Origin: Elusimicrobiota bacterium
GTDB lineage: Bacteria > Elusimicrobiota > Elusimicrobia > UBA1565 > UBA9628
NCBI GenBank assembly: GCA_016182905.1
Contig: JACPFR010000044.1
Location: 1 to 58,999, forward strand
DNA: 58,999 nucleotides
Direction: 5' to 3'
In this document: piece after piece, positions 41,194 through 48,830 of the stretch
Position numbering within the stretch: position 1 is the first letter of the stretch
How the letters are laid out: each line of letters opens with the position of its first letter
Notes under the pieces: model-generated
The model's database searches: none
What the model saw: only the letters and a program-made list of their open reading frames with translations
Told to the model about the DNA's origin: nothing
Program-made: the position numbers and the translations under genes

Positions 41194-41732
41194 GATTTTG
41201 CCTCCGTTGCGTCAGATTTCTTCTGCAGGCGCACCTTCGCGGTGCGCAGCACTTTGTCGCCGAGAAGGAAGCCGGCCTGGAGCACGTCGGCCACCACCCC
41301 CTCCTCGAAACCCGGCCGGTCCACGAAGCCGAAGGCCTCGTGGTAGTGCGGATCGAACGGCTTGCCGAGCGGGTCCATCTTCGTCACGCCTTCTTCTTTG
41401 AAAAGCTTGTCGTACTCGCGGAAGATCCCTTCCATCCCGGTCGCCAACGGCGAATCCGCGTGGCCGGTCTTCACTTCCTCGTGCGCGTGGCGCAGGAGGT
41501 CGTACAGCGGCAGCAGCTTCGACAGCACTCCGGCGGCGCCGAGCCTGTACCAGTCGGGCTTCTCGCGGTCCACGCGCTTGCGGTAGTTCTCGAACTCGGC
41601 CTTCAGGCGCAGGAGCTGGGAATAGTAGTCCGGCTCGATCGGCCCCTTTCCAACGGCGTTTGGAAGGGGCACTTCCTCGCCTATAGGCTCGGTCGGCTTC
41701 TCCCTCACCGGGTCGCTCACGTCGTCGCTCAC
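41190..41732 (-). CDS. grpE: Nucleotide exchange factor GrpE
   Basis: About 180 residues from GTG 41730-41732, overlapping the hrcA stop as GTGA. The N-terminal helix ([20 protein letters not shown]) mediates dimerisation. The beta domain has the family motifs [34 protein letters not shown] and [21 protein letters not shown]. It releases ADP from DnaK. It is fully embedded by overlaps between hrcA and dnaK. Confidence 0.95.
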   Translation of the reverse strand: MSDDVSDPVREKPTEPIGEEVPLPNAVGKGPIEPDYYSQLLRLKAEFENYRKRVDREKPDWYRLGAAGVLSKLLPLYDLLRHAHEEVKTGHADSPLATGMEGIFREYDKLFKEEGVTKMDPLGKPFDPHYHEAFGFVDRPGFEEGVVADVLQAGFLLGDKVLRTAKVRLQKKSDATEAKS

Positions 41733-42826
41733 TTGCGGCCCTCCAATCCCTTCGTCTCGAAATCCCACTCGTTGAGCCGCGCCTCGACGAGGCGGCCGAC
41801 GTAGTCCACCAACCCCATCATGCGCGAGTACTCCATGCGCTTGGAGCCGATGACGCCCAGGACTCCGAGGACCTGGTCGCCGTGGCGGTAGACGTGCGTG
41901 ATGACGCTGGCGTTGCGCAGCTCGGGCAGGCCGCTCTCGGCGCCGATGCGCACGCGCACGCGCGCCGGCTTGGCCGCGTCGTCCTCGAGCTCCCGCTCCA
42001 GCATCAGGGCGAGGCGGTCCTTCTCGCCGATGACGCGCATCAGCGACTGGACCGTCTTCAGGTCCCCGAACTGCTCGGCACGGCTCAGGATGTTGTCCGC
42101 GCCCTCGACGTAGATCGACTCGGGGGAGGCCACGCGGCCCACCTCGGTGAGCAGCTCGTGGGCGAGGCTCGTCAGCTCCGCGAACTCGCGCTCCATCTGC
42201 GTGAGCTTGTTGAGCACCATGCTCTGCGCCTTGTCCACGTTGACGCCGCGGATGTTCTCGTTGAGGAAGCGGTTGAGCATGTTGACCTGACGGGCGCTCG
42301 GCGCGAAGGCGAGCTGGATCGGCCAATGGCGGACGAGGCCCGAGTCGGTGATCAGGACGCCCAGCACGTTGCGGCCGCCCAGAGGCAGGAGCTCGAGGCG
42401 CTTGATCGCCTGCTTGCCCATGTGGGGCGAGAGCACGATGCCGGCGCCGTGCGAGACGCGCGAGAGCAGGCGCGAGGTCTCCGACAGCAAGGTGTCGAGC
42501 TCCTCGATGCGGCTCTTGTACTGCTCCTCGATGCTCTCCTTCTCGGCGGCGGCCAGGCGCTGCACGCCGGACAGGTAGTCGACGAAGAAGCGGTAGCCCT
42601 TGTCGGTGGGCTCGCGGCCCGCGGAGGTGTGGGCCTGGTGCAGGAAGCCCTCGTTCTCGAGCTCCTGCAGGATGCTGCGGATGCTGGCGCTCGACAGGTC
42701 GAGGCCGGCCTCCTCGGCGATCAAGGAGGATGAGACGGGCTTCGAGGTCTTGATGAAATAGTGGACGATCCACTGCAGAAGGTGGCGCTTGCGCTCCTGG
42801 ACGACCTCGGGTTTCAGTTGTCTCAT
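41729..42826 (-). CDS. hrcA: Heat-inducible transcription repressor HrcA
   Basis: A 365-residue repressor. An N-terminal winged helix (RKRHLLQWIVHYFIKTSKPV, SASIRSILQELENEGFLHQ, HTSAGREPTDKGYRFFVDYL) is followed by a GAF-like dimerisation domain with VLGVIGSKRMEYSRMMGLVD near the end. It binds CIRCE operators and needs chaperone help to fold, linking repression to chaperone supply. The promoter and a CIRCE-like operator lie directly upstream, indicating autoregulation of the whole four-gene operon. Confidence 0.96.
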   Translation of the reverse strand: MRQLKPEVVQERKRHLLQWIVHYFIKTSKPVSSSLIAEEAGLDLSSASIRSILQELENEGFLHQAHTSAGREPTDKGYRFFVDYLSGVQRLAAAEKESIEEQYKSRIEELDTLLSETSRLLSRVSHGAGIVLSPHMGKQAIKRLELLPLGGRNVLGVLITDSGLVRHWPIQLAFAPSARQVNMLNRFLNENIRGVNVDKAQSMVLNKLTQMEREFAELTSLAHELLTEVGRVASPESIYVEGADNILSRAEQFGDLKTVQSLMRVIGEKDRLALMLERELEDDAAKPARVRVRIGAESGLPELRNASVITHVYRHGDQVLGVLGVIGSKRMEYSRMMGLVDYVGRLVEARLNEWDFETKGLEGRK

Positions 42827-42840
42827 GGCTATGACGTATA

Positions 42841-42867
42841 CTGGCAGTCCACTTATTCGACTGCTAA
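42841..42867 (-). promoter_or_regulatory. CIRCE-type HrcA operator
   Basis: TTAGCAGTC, 9 bases, GACTGCCAG on the minus strand. The consensus is TTAGCACTC-N9-GAGTGCTAA, so the spacing and outer bases are kept, but C/G at position 7 is swapped symmetrically in both arms. It starts immediately after the -10 of the hrcA promoter, the normal location. Confidence 0.85.
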
Positions 42868-42868
42868 T

Positions 42869-42897
42869 ATTTTACCGCAAGCCGCCAAAGTTGTCAA
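42869..42897 (-). promoter_or_regulatory. hrcA-grpE-dnaK-dnaJ promoter
   Basis: TTGACA (42892-42897), 17-base spacer, TAAAAT (42869-42874) on the minus strand. The downstream CIRCE-like operator would cover the transcription start. Confidence 0.85.
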
Positions 42898-42915
42898 TCC
42901 CCCCCTCCGACTGCC

Positions 42916-42964
42916 AAAAAAGACGGCCCGGCTTCCGATTCGCCTTGGCGAATCGCGCCGGGCC
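42916..42964 (-). terminator. Intrinsic terminator of clpP
   Basis: Arms GGCCCGGC (42925-42932) and GCCGGGCC (42957-42964) enclose a second perfect stem GATTCGCC/GGCGAATC. On the minus strand the stem is followed by CGTCTTTTTTGG, a six-T run (42916-42921), ending clpP before the hrcA promoter. Confidence 0.88.
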
Positions 42965-42984
42965 GATCTTTTCTAAGGAAGGGC

Positions 42985-43614
42985 TTACTTGTTGGGGATC
43001 GCCTTGAGCGCGACGGCCTTGGCGCCCATGATGACCTCGTCGATGATGCCGTATTTCTGGGCTTCCTCGGCGGACATGTAGTTGTTGCGCTCCATGTCGC
43101 GGTTGATCTTCTCGAAGGTCTGGCCGGTGTGCTTGGCCATGATCTCCTCGAGGATCTTGCGGGTGTGGGCCATCTCCTTGGCCTCGACGATGATGTCGGT
43201 GGCCTGGCCGGAGATGCCGCCCACGAGGGGCTGGTGGATCATGATGCGCGAGTTGGGCAGCGCGTAGCGCTTTCCTTTTGACCCTGCCGCAAGGATGACC
43301 GCGCCGAAGCTCATCGCCATCCCCATGCAGATCGTGGTGATCGGGGCCTTGATGAACTGCATCGTGTCGTACACCGCGAGGCCCGCCGTGACCATGCCGC
43401 CGGGGCTGTTGATATAGAGGTTGATGTCCTTCGTGTTGTCGTCGCTGTCCAAGTAGAGGAGCTGGGCGATGAGGGTGTTGGCCGAGTCGGTGGTGAACTC
43501 GCCTTCGTAGCCTCCGACGAAGATGATGCGATCCTTCAGCAGCCTTGAATAGATGTCGTAGCCGATGACGGAGCCCTGCGTGGCGCGCTCGATGACTTGG
43601 GGGATGAGATTCAT
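42985..43614 (-). CDS. clpP: ATP-dependent Clp protease proteolytic subunit, Ser-His-Asn type
   Basis: A 209-residue ClpP. The nucleophile Ser102 ([15 protein letters not shown]) and His127 ([11 protein letters not shown]) are present. The triad Asp, normally in an ERD motif, is Asn177 here ([17 protein letters not shown]). Such a Ser-His-Asn triad is known in Listeria ClpP1, which works mainly in mixed complexes. [10 protein letters not shown] and the hydrophobic N-terminal loop are normal. It degrades unfolded proteins delivered by ClpX/ClpA/ClpC. A promoter ends 6 bases before the ATG. Confidence 0.95.
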   Translation of the reverse strand: MNLIPQVIERATQGSVIGYDIYSRLLKDRIIFVGGYEGEFTTDSANTLIAQLLYLDSDDNTKDINLYINSPGGMVTAGLAVYDTMQFIKAPITTICMGMAMSFGAVILAAGSKGKRYALPNSRIMIHQPLVGGISGQATDIIVEAKEMAHTRKILEEIMAKHTGQTFEKINRDMERNNYMSAEEAQKYGIIDEVIMGAKAVALKAIPNK

Positions 43615-43620
43615 GGCGGC

Positions 43621-43649
43621 ATGGTAGCCAATTCCCCGCGCCGCCGCAA
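43621..43649 (-). promoter_or_regulatory. clpP promoter, leaderless type
   Basis: TTGCGG (43644-43649), 17-base spacer, TACCAT (43621-43626), then exactly 6 bases to the clpP ATG. No Shine-Dalgarno can fit in the predicted leader. Confidence 0.65.
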
Positions 43650-43800
43650 GCCCGGTCAGTTTTCTAGGAGAGCAGAGGCTTTCGATTCGAGTATCGCGCT
43701 CCCGACATCAATGGTTCCTGACCCCGATAAGCCGGAGTGTAATCTCCGTATCGCGGCGTGTCAATGGCGTTCGGTCCCGCTATTTCCTATCCTCCGTTCT

Positions 43801-45216
43801 ATGGACAACGAGGCCCTCCCCGGCTACCCCGGAACGCGCGGCATGAACTTCTGGGAGGCCGACGCCGTCTTGCGCGAGATCGCGTCGCCGATGCTCACCC
43901 CGCAGGGGCAGGAGCGCTCCTCCGAGTTCGGCGCGCTCGCCGGGCGCACGCTCGACGCCCTGATCGACAAGGCCCACAAGGCCGAGAACCTCCCCAAGCT
44001 CGTCGACGGCGCCGTGAAGTACTGCCCGGAGCAGATCGAGGCGCGCCGCCGCCTCGCCCGCGCGATCTACGGCGGCCCCGGCCCGCTGACCTTGACCGAG
44101 CGCATGACGCGCGCGATCATCGCCAACTACTGCGGCGAGGGCGGCATCACGTGTCCCTTGGCCATGACGGACGGCTTGATCGGCCTGCTCGAAAAACGCG
44201 GCAGCGCCGCCCAGATGCGGGAGTTCCTCCCTCGCCTCAAATCCGACGACCCCGACTGGGCGCTCACCGGCGGCCAGTTCATCACCGAGAGGCAGGGCGG
44301 CTCCAACGTCGCGGCCAACGAGACGACGGCGAGCAGGAACGACGACGGGACATGGTCGCTGAACGGCACCAAATGGTTCTGCTCCAATCCCGGCGAGCTG
44401 TGGGTCACGACCGCGAAGACGCCGGAGGGCGTCATCGCCCTGTTCCTCGTCAAGCGCAAGGACCCGGACGGGAGCCTCAACGGCCACAAGATCCTGCGCC
44501 TCAAGCCCATCGGCGGAACGCGCGGCAAGGCCACCGTCGAGGTCGAGTACACCGGCGCGAAGGCCGAGATGATCGGCCGGCCGCGTGAAGGGATGGTGCT
44601 TCTCGTCAACGAGATCCTGTCGGTGTCGCGCCTGCATGTGGCCGCCGCGGCGCTCGGCTTCGCGGGGCGCGCGGTGCTCGAGGCGCGCACCTTCGCCGAC
44701 TGGCGCCTGGCCTACGGCCGGCCGCTCACGGCGCTGCCCGCGGTGCGGACCAAGCTCGCGATGATGGAGGCCCTGCACGCGGGCATGCTCACCGCCTTCT
44801 ACCGCGGCCTCGCCGCGCTCGAGGCGGGCGAAGCCGACGCCGAGGCGCTGGTGCCGATGCTCAAGGTGGAGGTCTCGATGCGCGGCAGCGAGATCGTGCG
44901 CGAGGCGCAGCTGCTCATCGGCGGCCACGGCATCCTCGACGATTTCTCCCCGCTCAACCGTCTCGCCGACGACGCGATCGTCAACGAGATCTGGGAGGGC
45001 ACGCATCCCATACTCGCGGGCCACGCCGCGAAGGCCCTGCGGCGGCCGCGGGTGCTGGAGAGCTTCCTGGCGCGGGTCTCCGGCGACGCCGACGAGGAGT
45101 CCCTCCAGCGGTTCACGTCCATGGTCAAGCAGAGCCGGACTTGGGACGAGGACGAGCGCGGCCTGCGCGACGAGGAACTGGTCGCGGAAGCCTACCTGCT
45201 GCTGTCGGGCTTCTAA
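43801..45216 (+). CDS. Acyl-CoA dehydrogenase family flavoenzyme (AidB-like)
   Basis: About 471 residues. TGGQFITERQGGSNVAANET matches the flavin-binding segment of AidB-like dehydrogenases (TEKQGGSDV), followed by NGTKWFCSN, KPIGGTRGKATVEVEY and VNEIWEGTHPILAGHA near the C-terminus, the region of the catalytic base and FAD contact. It likely oxidises an acyl-CoA or acts in AidB-type alkylation protection; the substrate is unknown. A longer frame reaches 43597 but would enter the clpP promoter; ATG 43801 is preceded at 7 bases by TATCCT, which supports this start. Confidence 0.9.
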   Translation: MDNEALPGYPGTRGMNFWEADAVLREIASPMLTPQGQERSSEFGALAGRTLDALIDKAHKAENLPKLVDGAVKYCPEQIEARRRLARAIYGGPGPLTLTERMTRAIIANYCGEGGITCPLAMTDGLIGLLEKRGSAAQMREFLPRLKSDDPDWALTGGQFITERQGGSNVAANETTASRNDDGTWSLNGTKWFCSNPGELWVTTAKTPEGVIALFLVKRKDPDGSLNGHKILRLKPIGGTRGKATVEVEYTGAKAEMIGRPREGMVLLVNEILSVSRLHVAAAALGFAGRAVLEARTFADWRLAYGRPLTALPAVRTKLAMMEALHAGMLTAFYRGLAALEAGEADAEALVPMLKVEVSMRGSEIVREAQLLIGGHGILDDFSPLNRLADDAIVNEIWEGTHPILAGHAAKALRRPRVLESFLARVSGDADEESLQRFTSMVKQSRTWDEDERGLRDEELVAEAYLLLSGF

Positions 45217-45854
45217 GCCTCGACGACGCGGCCCAAGGTCAGGAGTTCCTTGGTCATGGCCTTCCAGCGGCGCTGGACGCTCGGGTCCGACGGGGATAGG
45301 CGGTAGGAGCGGGCCTTCGCTTCGACGGGCGCGGCCTGGCCGTCCTCACCGGGCTCGACCGGGGCGATCTGATGCTCGACGGACATCAAGCGGCCGTCGA
45401 GGGACACTTTATAGATCCAGACGCGGACCTTGCCCTTGCCCGTCTTCGGGTCCACTTCCCAGCTCTCGCTCGTCGCCTCGAGGTGCGAGAAATAGCGCCG
45501 CATCACGACCTGGCGGAACATCGAGTCGTCCGGGGTCTCCGTGAGCTCGGCGGGGATCTCGACGAGGTTGGCCTGGAGGCTCTTGAAGCGCCCGTTCGCG
45601 TCGGGGCGGCCGACGCGCGTGTAGATGTTGCCGATGCCCTGCTCCATCTCCACCTGCTCGCCGTCCTTGATGAGGCGGTCGGTCAGCGCCTTGACCGGCC
45701 TCGGGTCCACGGGCGCGGGCGTGAGCTTGTCGCGCAACGTCCGCGCGGACTTCGCCGCGGCGGCGATCCCGTCGGCGTGGTCGGACGAGACGAAGTCCTG
45801 GGCGAACGCGGGCACGGCGAGGACGAGGGCCAGCAAAGGGAAAGCGGCTTTCAT
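45213..45854 (-). CDS. Secreted protein of unknown function
   Basis: A 213-residue protein with a signal peptide (MKAAFPLLALVLAVPAFAQ). The mature part is charged, with a long beta-rich middle (RQVVMRRYFSHLEATSESWE, GKVRVWIYKVSLDGRLMSVE) and a helical end. It converges with the acyl-CoA dehydrogenase gene, overlapping by 4 bases. TATCCT lies 6 bases before its ATG, again the leaderless geometry. No family recognised. Confidence 0.7.
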   Translation of the reverse strand: MKAAFPLLALVLAVPAFAQDFVSSDHADGIAAAAKSARTLRDKLTPAPVDPRPVKALTDRLIKDGEQVEMEQGIGNIYTRVGRPDANGRFKSLQANLVEIPAELTETPDDSMFRQVVMRRYFSHLEATSESWEVDPKTGKGKVRVWIYKVSLDGRLMSVEHQIAPVEPGEDGQAAPVEAKARSYRLSPSDPSVQRRWKAMTKELLTLGRVVEA

Positions 45855-45920
45855 GTTTTAAGGATAACGGCGTCTCGGGGCGCCGGCGAGGGTCCGGGGA
45901 CCCTCCCCCGGCCGGGTCCG

Positions 45921-45949
45921 TTGGCCTACGGGCCCGCAAGTCGTATAAT
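45921..45949 (+). promoter_or_regulatory. Promoter of the methyltransferase-SIS operon, leaderless type
   Basis: TTGGCC (45921-45926), 17-base spacer, TATAAT (45944-45949), then 6 bases to the GTG start at 45956. This is the clearest leaderless promoter in the window. Confidence 0.8.
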
Positions 45950-45955
45950 CCCCGC

Positions 45956-46813
45956 GTGAAAGAAACCCCGTTCGACCCCGCCGCTCACACCGCCGAATCG
46001 CGCGCCGTCTGGGACGAGGCCGCGGAACGCTACGAGAAGCTCTCCAGCGCGCTGTTCGCCAAGACGGCGGAGGAGTTCGTGCAGTTCGCCGGCCTCAAGA
46101 AGAAATGGCGCGTCCTCGACGTGGCCTGCGGACCCGGCATCGCGAGCCGCGCCGCCGCGGCGCGCGTCGACGAGAAAGGCTCCGTGCTCGGCGTGGACCT
46201 GGCCCCCGGCATGCTCGCGCGCGCGAAGGCCGTGCCCGCGGCCAAGCGCTGCGCCCCGGTCGAGTACGCCGAGATGGACGTCCACGACCTCAAGCTCGAG
46301 ACGGGCTCCTTCGACGCCGCGATCTCCCAGCTCGGCCTGATGCTGTTCGCCCAGCCCGACAAGGCGCTGGCGGAGATGACGCGCGTGGTCAAGCCCGGCG
46401 GCGTCGTCGCCTGCCTTGTCCAGGGGCGCCGCGAGAAGATGCTGTTCACCTCGCTCGTCCTGCACGCGATCACCGAGTGCGACCCGGACCTGCGGGCCCC
46501 GTACGGCGCGCCGACGATCTACTCGTTCGGCCCCGACGGCGCGCTCGAGGCCGCCTTCGCGCGCGCGGGGCTGCAGGAGATCTCGACGAAGCGCCTCAAC
46601 GGCGCGTTCCGCTTCGCCTCCCCCGAGGAATACTGGACGACCATGACCGAGGGCGCGGGGCGAACCGGCGCGATGCTGCGCAGCCTCGACGAGAAGGGCC
46701 AGGCCTGGGTCAAGAAGACCGTCCTGCGCCGCGCCCTGAAGAACAAGACCCGCTCCGGCATCGAGATCCCGTACGAGTTCATGATGGCGCGAGGCTTCAA
46801 GCCCGGACGATGA
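45956..46813 (+). CDS. Class I SAM-dependent methyltransferase
   Basis: A 285-residue UbiE-like enzyme from GTG 45956. Motif I VLDVACGPGIASRAAAARV binds S-adenosylmethionine, followed by GVDLAPGMLARAKA, a D-x-H-D-L acidic strand (EYAEMDVHDLKLETGSFDAA) and the post-motif MTRVVKPGGVVACLVQG. The methyl acceptor cannot be deduced. The stop overlaps the ATG of the SIS gene (ATGA), so the two products are probably made together. Confidence 0.92.
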   Translation: MKETPFDPAAHTAESRAVWDEAAERYEKLSSALFAKTAEEFVQFAGLKKKWRVLDVACGPGIASRAAAARVDEKGSVLGVDLAPGMLARAKAVPAAKRCAPVEYAEMDVHDLKLETGSFDAAISQLGLMLFAQPDKALAEMTRVVKPGGVVACLVQGRREKMLFTSLVLHAITECDPDLRAPYGAPTIYSFGPDGALEAAFARAGLQEISTKRLNGAFRFASPEEYWTTMTEGAGRTGAMLRSLDEKGQAWVKKTVLRRALKNKTRSGIEIPYEFMMARGFKPGR

Positions 46814-47724
46814 GCCGCTTCGAGGCCAACGTCTTCGCCCAGCCGGAGCTGATCGCGCGGGCCCTGCGCGCGCCGCTGCCCGCGTGGATGAAGCCCCCGA
46901 AAGGGAGGAAGATATTCTTCGTCGGCGTCGGCACCAACCATCACGCGGCGCGCATCGCCGCGTGGCTGTGGAGCGGGGCCGGCCTCGACGCGCGGGCCGT
47001 GCACTCCTACGACTTCGTCTCGCGCCCGTACGAGCTGTCGAGGGGCGACCTCGGGATCTTCCTCTCCCATCGCGGGGGCACGAAGTCCTACACCGTGAAG
47101 GCCGAGGCGATGGCCCGCCGCGCCGGCGCTTCCACCGTCGCCGTGTGCGGCGCGGGCGCGGTGTGGAAGGGTCCCAAGCGCCGACTCGAGACCTGCGAGC
47201 TCGAGGACACCGGCGCCTTCACCAAGTCCTTCACCACGACCATGGTCTGGCTCCTGCGCTGGGCGGGCAAGCCCGCGCTGCTCGCGCCGTTCCCCCGCGC
47301 GGGCACGAGCCTGAACTGGGGCCCCGACTCGCCGAAGGTGGCCCCGGACACCGACCTCGTCCTGCTCGGCGACGGCCTGCGCGAGTGGGTCGCCTGCGAG
47401 ACCGCGCTCAAGCTGCTCGAGACCGCGCACCTGCGCGTGCGCGCCTACGGCCTCGAGGAGTTCCTGCACGGGCCGCACATCTCGGTCGGGAAAGGCTCGC
47501 TCGTGATCGGCTTCTCCACCGTGGGAGAGACCCGCTGGGACGCCGCGCACCGCTACCTCGACACGATCGGCGTGCCCTTCCTCGACGTCGCCAACGCCGA
47601 CTGGCTGGCGCAGATCCTGTGGGGCCAGCGCTTCACCGTCGACGCCTGCCGCGCCCTCGGCATCGACCCCGACGACCTCCGGTCGAGCGAACCCGCCTAC
47701 AAGAAAGCCCTCGCCGAGCTGTAG
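46810..47724 (+). CDS. SIS-domain sugar isomerase-like protein (GlmS C-terminal type)
   Basis: A 304-residue protein from ATG 46810. Two SIS-like halves: FFVGVGTNHHAARIAAWLW and FLSHRGGTKSYTVKAEAMAR in the first; VACETALKLLETAHLRVRAY and GLEEFLHGPHISVGKG in the second. The last matches the GlmS/AgaS ExxHGP active-site segment. There is no glutaminase domain, so it would act as a sugar-phosphate isomerase or deaminase, or as a binding protein. A 12-base stem-loop overlaps its stop codon. Confidence 0.85.
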   Translation: MSRFEANVFAQPELIARALRAPLPAWMKPPKGRKIFFVGVGTNHHAARIAAWLWSGAGLDARAVHSYDFVSRPYELSRGDLGIFLSHRGGTKSYTVKAEAMARRAGASTVAVCGAGAVWKGPKRRLETCELEDTGAFTKSFTTTMVWLLRWAGKPALLAPFPRAGTSLNWGPDSPKVAPDTDLVLLGDGLREWVACETALKLLETAHLRVRAYGLEEFLHGPHISVGKGSLVIGFSTVGETRWDAAHRYLDTIGVPFLDVANADWLAQILWGQRFTVDACRALGIDPDDLRSSEPAYKKALAEL

Positions 47725-47738
47725 CCCGGCGAGGGCTT
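47705..47738. terminator. Bidirectional hairpin at the end of the SIS gene
   Basis: AAGCCCTCGCCG (47705-47716) and CGGCGAGGGCTT (47727-47738) form a perfect 12-base stem with a 10-base loop, overlapping the SIS stop codon. On the minus strand it is followed by a T-rich stretch, so it may end transcription from the RNA gene to its right as well. Confidence 0.65.
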
Positions 47739-47743
47739 CCCGT

Positions 47744-47927
47744 CAAAAGCGAGGCCGATCGTTTCGATGGAGTTCCGTGTGGTCCTCCAGAGAATCCCGC
47801 CCCCTCGGCGGTATTCCCTAGGTTCTCTCGCGAGTTGACCTTTCGAGGCGTTCGGCCAGGACCGGTAGGTCTCCGCTTCTCTTTGGAGCGGCTCGAGGTG
47901 TTGATTCTCGAGTACGACCTTATCGGC
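47744..47927 (-). ncRNA. Candidate structured RNA, possibly 6S RNA
   Basis: No credible protein is encoded here. On the minus strand a promoter (TGGACT, 17 bases, TATACT) would start RNA at G47927. The first six bases GCCGAT (47922-47927) pair with ATCGGC (47754-47759) near the other end, followed by CTCGCTTTTG at 47744-47753. Between the ends, 5' and 3' strands can pair in short blocks separated by internal loops to give a long rod, with local hairpins in the middle. A length near 184 bases, end-to-end pairing and a solo promoter fit 6S RNA, which traps sigma-70 RNA polymerase. The class assignment is tentative. Confidence 0.45.
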
Positions 47928-47933
47928 ACTTTC

Positions 47934-47962
47934 AGTATAGCCCCGCCCCCGGCGGGAGTCCA
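47934..47962 (-). promoter_or_regulatory. Promoter of the candidate RNA gene
   Basis: TGGACT (47957-47962), 17 bases, TATACT (47934-47939) on the minus strand. The -35 overlaps the end of the inverted repeat at 47945-47992. Confidence 0.55.
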
Positions 47963-47992
47963 GTCAAATGCTTTTCAAATCCCGCCGGGGGC
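47945..47992 (-). terminator. Inverted repeat after the cysteine-paired small protein
   Basis: GCCCCCGGCGGGA (47945-47957) and TCCCGCCGGGGGC (47980-47992) are perfect 13-base arms around a 22-base loop. It lies just downstream of the small protein at 48006-48188 and likely ends its transcript, although there is no T-run. Confidence 0.5.
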
Positions 47993-48005
47993 TCGGGCCG
48001 CCGTC

Positions 48006-48188
48006 TTACTTCGCCGGCGCGGGCGCCTCGACGGCGGCCGGAGCCGCGGTCTTCGCCGTGCAGCACTTGCCCGCGAGATAGCCGCCCGTCGCGCCGATCG
48101 CCAGCAGCGCGAACGCGGCGAGCGCCTTGCCGCCGCAGCACTTCGACTTGTCGCAGCACGCCTTCTCGTCCTTTTCCTGGTTCTCCAT
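48006..48188 (-). CDS. Small single-pass membrane protein with paired cysteines
   Basis: About 60 residues read from ATG 48186-48188, 7 bases after the Shine-Dalgarno AAAGGAG; an ATG 6 bases upstream is the alternative. Sequence order: acidic/basic head, ACCDKSKCCGG, a helix (KALAAFALLAIGATGGYLAG), then KCCTAKTAAPAAVEAPAPAK. Three adjacent Cys-Cys pairs flank the membrane segment, suggesting metal or thiol chemistry. It is downstream of a MarR regulator and shares an operator motif with it, so it is a likely regulon member responding to stress or metal. Confidence 0.7.
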   Translation of the reverse strand: MENQEKDEKACCDKSKCCGGKALAAFALLAIGATGGYLAGKCCTAKTAAPAAVEAPAPAK

Positions 48189-48209
48189 GTTCATTCTCCT
48201 TTCGAATAG

Positions 48210-48222
48210 TTCGACTTTTGAA
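48210..48222 (-). promoter_or_regulatory. MarR-type operator before the cysteine-paired gene
   Basis: TTCAAAAGTCGAA on the minus strand, differing by one base from TTCGAAAGTCGAA in the operator at 48711-48725. A further TTCGAA half-site lies at 48201-48206. It falls inside a weak promoter (TTGCCG at 48230-48235, 18 bases, AACTAT at 48206-48211). Confidence 0.6.
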
Positions 48223-48243
48223 ATGTTTACGGCAAAAAAAATC

Positions 48244-48693
48244 TCAGGCGGCCGCCTTCTCCTTCCTGATGCGCTCGGAGATCTTGCCGAACAGCGAGAC
48301 CAAGGCGTCCTGCTCCTCGGCGTTGAGTCCCCTGAGCATGCCGCGGGCAAACTCGACGGGGCCCGCCATCGCCTCCTCGTTGAGCTCCCGGCCCTGCTCC
48401 GTGAGCTCCACCTGCACGACGCGCCGGTCCTCGCTCGAGCGGTCCCGCTTGACGAGCTTCTTGCTGACGAGGCGGTCTATTAAGCCTGTTGCCGAACTGA
48501 GGGAAAGGCAGATCATGTCGGCCAGGCCGCTCATCGGGCAGCACTCCTGGCGCCCGACCGCGCGCAGCACGCGGACCTCCTGCCAGGTGAGCTTCTCCCG
48601 AACCGCCGTGTTCTTCTTGTCGGCGCTCTCCGCCTCCTCCATGACCGTCTGGAGGTGGTCCGTGAGCCGGCGCGCGCGGTCTTCGAGGTTCAT
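48244..48693 (-). CDS. MarR-family transcriptional regulator
   Basis: A 149-residue winged-helix protein: N-terminal helix (DRARRLTDHLQTVMEEA), recognition region LSSATGLIDRLVSKKLVKRD, wing SSEDRRVVQVELTEQGREL and C-terminal dimerisation helices. A Cys-Cys pair (RQECCPMSGLADM) just before the DNA-binding helix could be a redox or metal sensor. The promoter TTGACA-17-TATACT (48724-48752) overlaps a palindrome CTTCGAAAGTCGAAG, suggesting autorepression. The likely second target is the small membrane protein directly downstream. Confidence 0.92.
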   Translation of the reverse strand: MNLEDRARRLTDHLQTVMEEAESADKKNTAVREKLTWQEVRVLRAVGRQECCPMSGLADMICLSLSSATGLIDRLVSKKLVKRDRSSEDRRVVQVELTEQGRELNEEAMAGPVEFARGMLRGLNAEEQDALVSLFGKISERIRKEKAAA

Positions 48694-48710
48694 GGTTCGA
48701 TTCTTAAATG

Positions 48711-48725
48711 CTTCGACTTTCGAAG
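48711..48725 (-). promoter_or_regulatory. Palindromic operator of the MarR gene
   Basis: CTTCGAAAGTCGAAG: six-base arms around three bases, overlapping the last bases of the -10. Confidence 0.7.
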
Positions 48726-48752
48726 TATATCACGCCCGCGCGCGACTGTCAA
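48724..48752 (-). promoter_or_regulatory. marR promoter
   Basis: TTGACA (48747-48752), 17-base spacer, TATACT (48724-48729) on the minus strand. A near-consensus promoter that the adjacent palindrome would let a repressor block. Confidence 0.8.
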
Positions 48753-48830
48753 GGTCCTAGGCCCTTTGCGGCGGCCCCGAAGGACGAAGGCCCCACGCGG
48801 CCGCGGGCGCATCCGGGGTACACTGAAGGC

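Noticed and set aside
43597-43800. N-terminal extension of the acyl-CoA dehydrogenase
   Set aside because: It would overlap the clpP start and promoter and adds residues without family similarity. ATG 43801 has a -10-like box 7 bases upstream.
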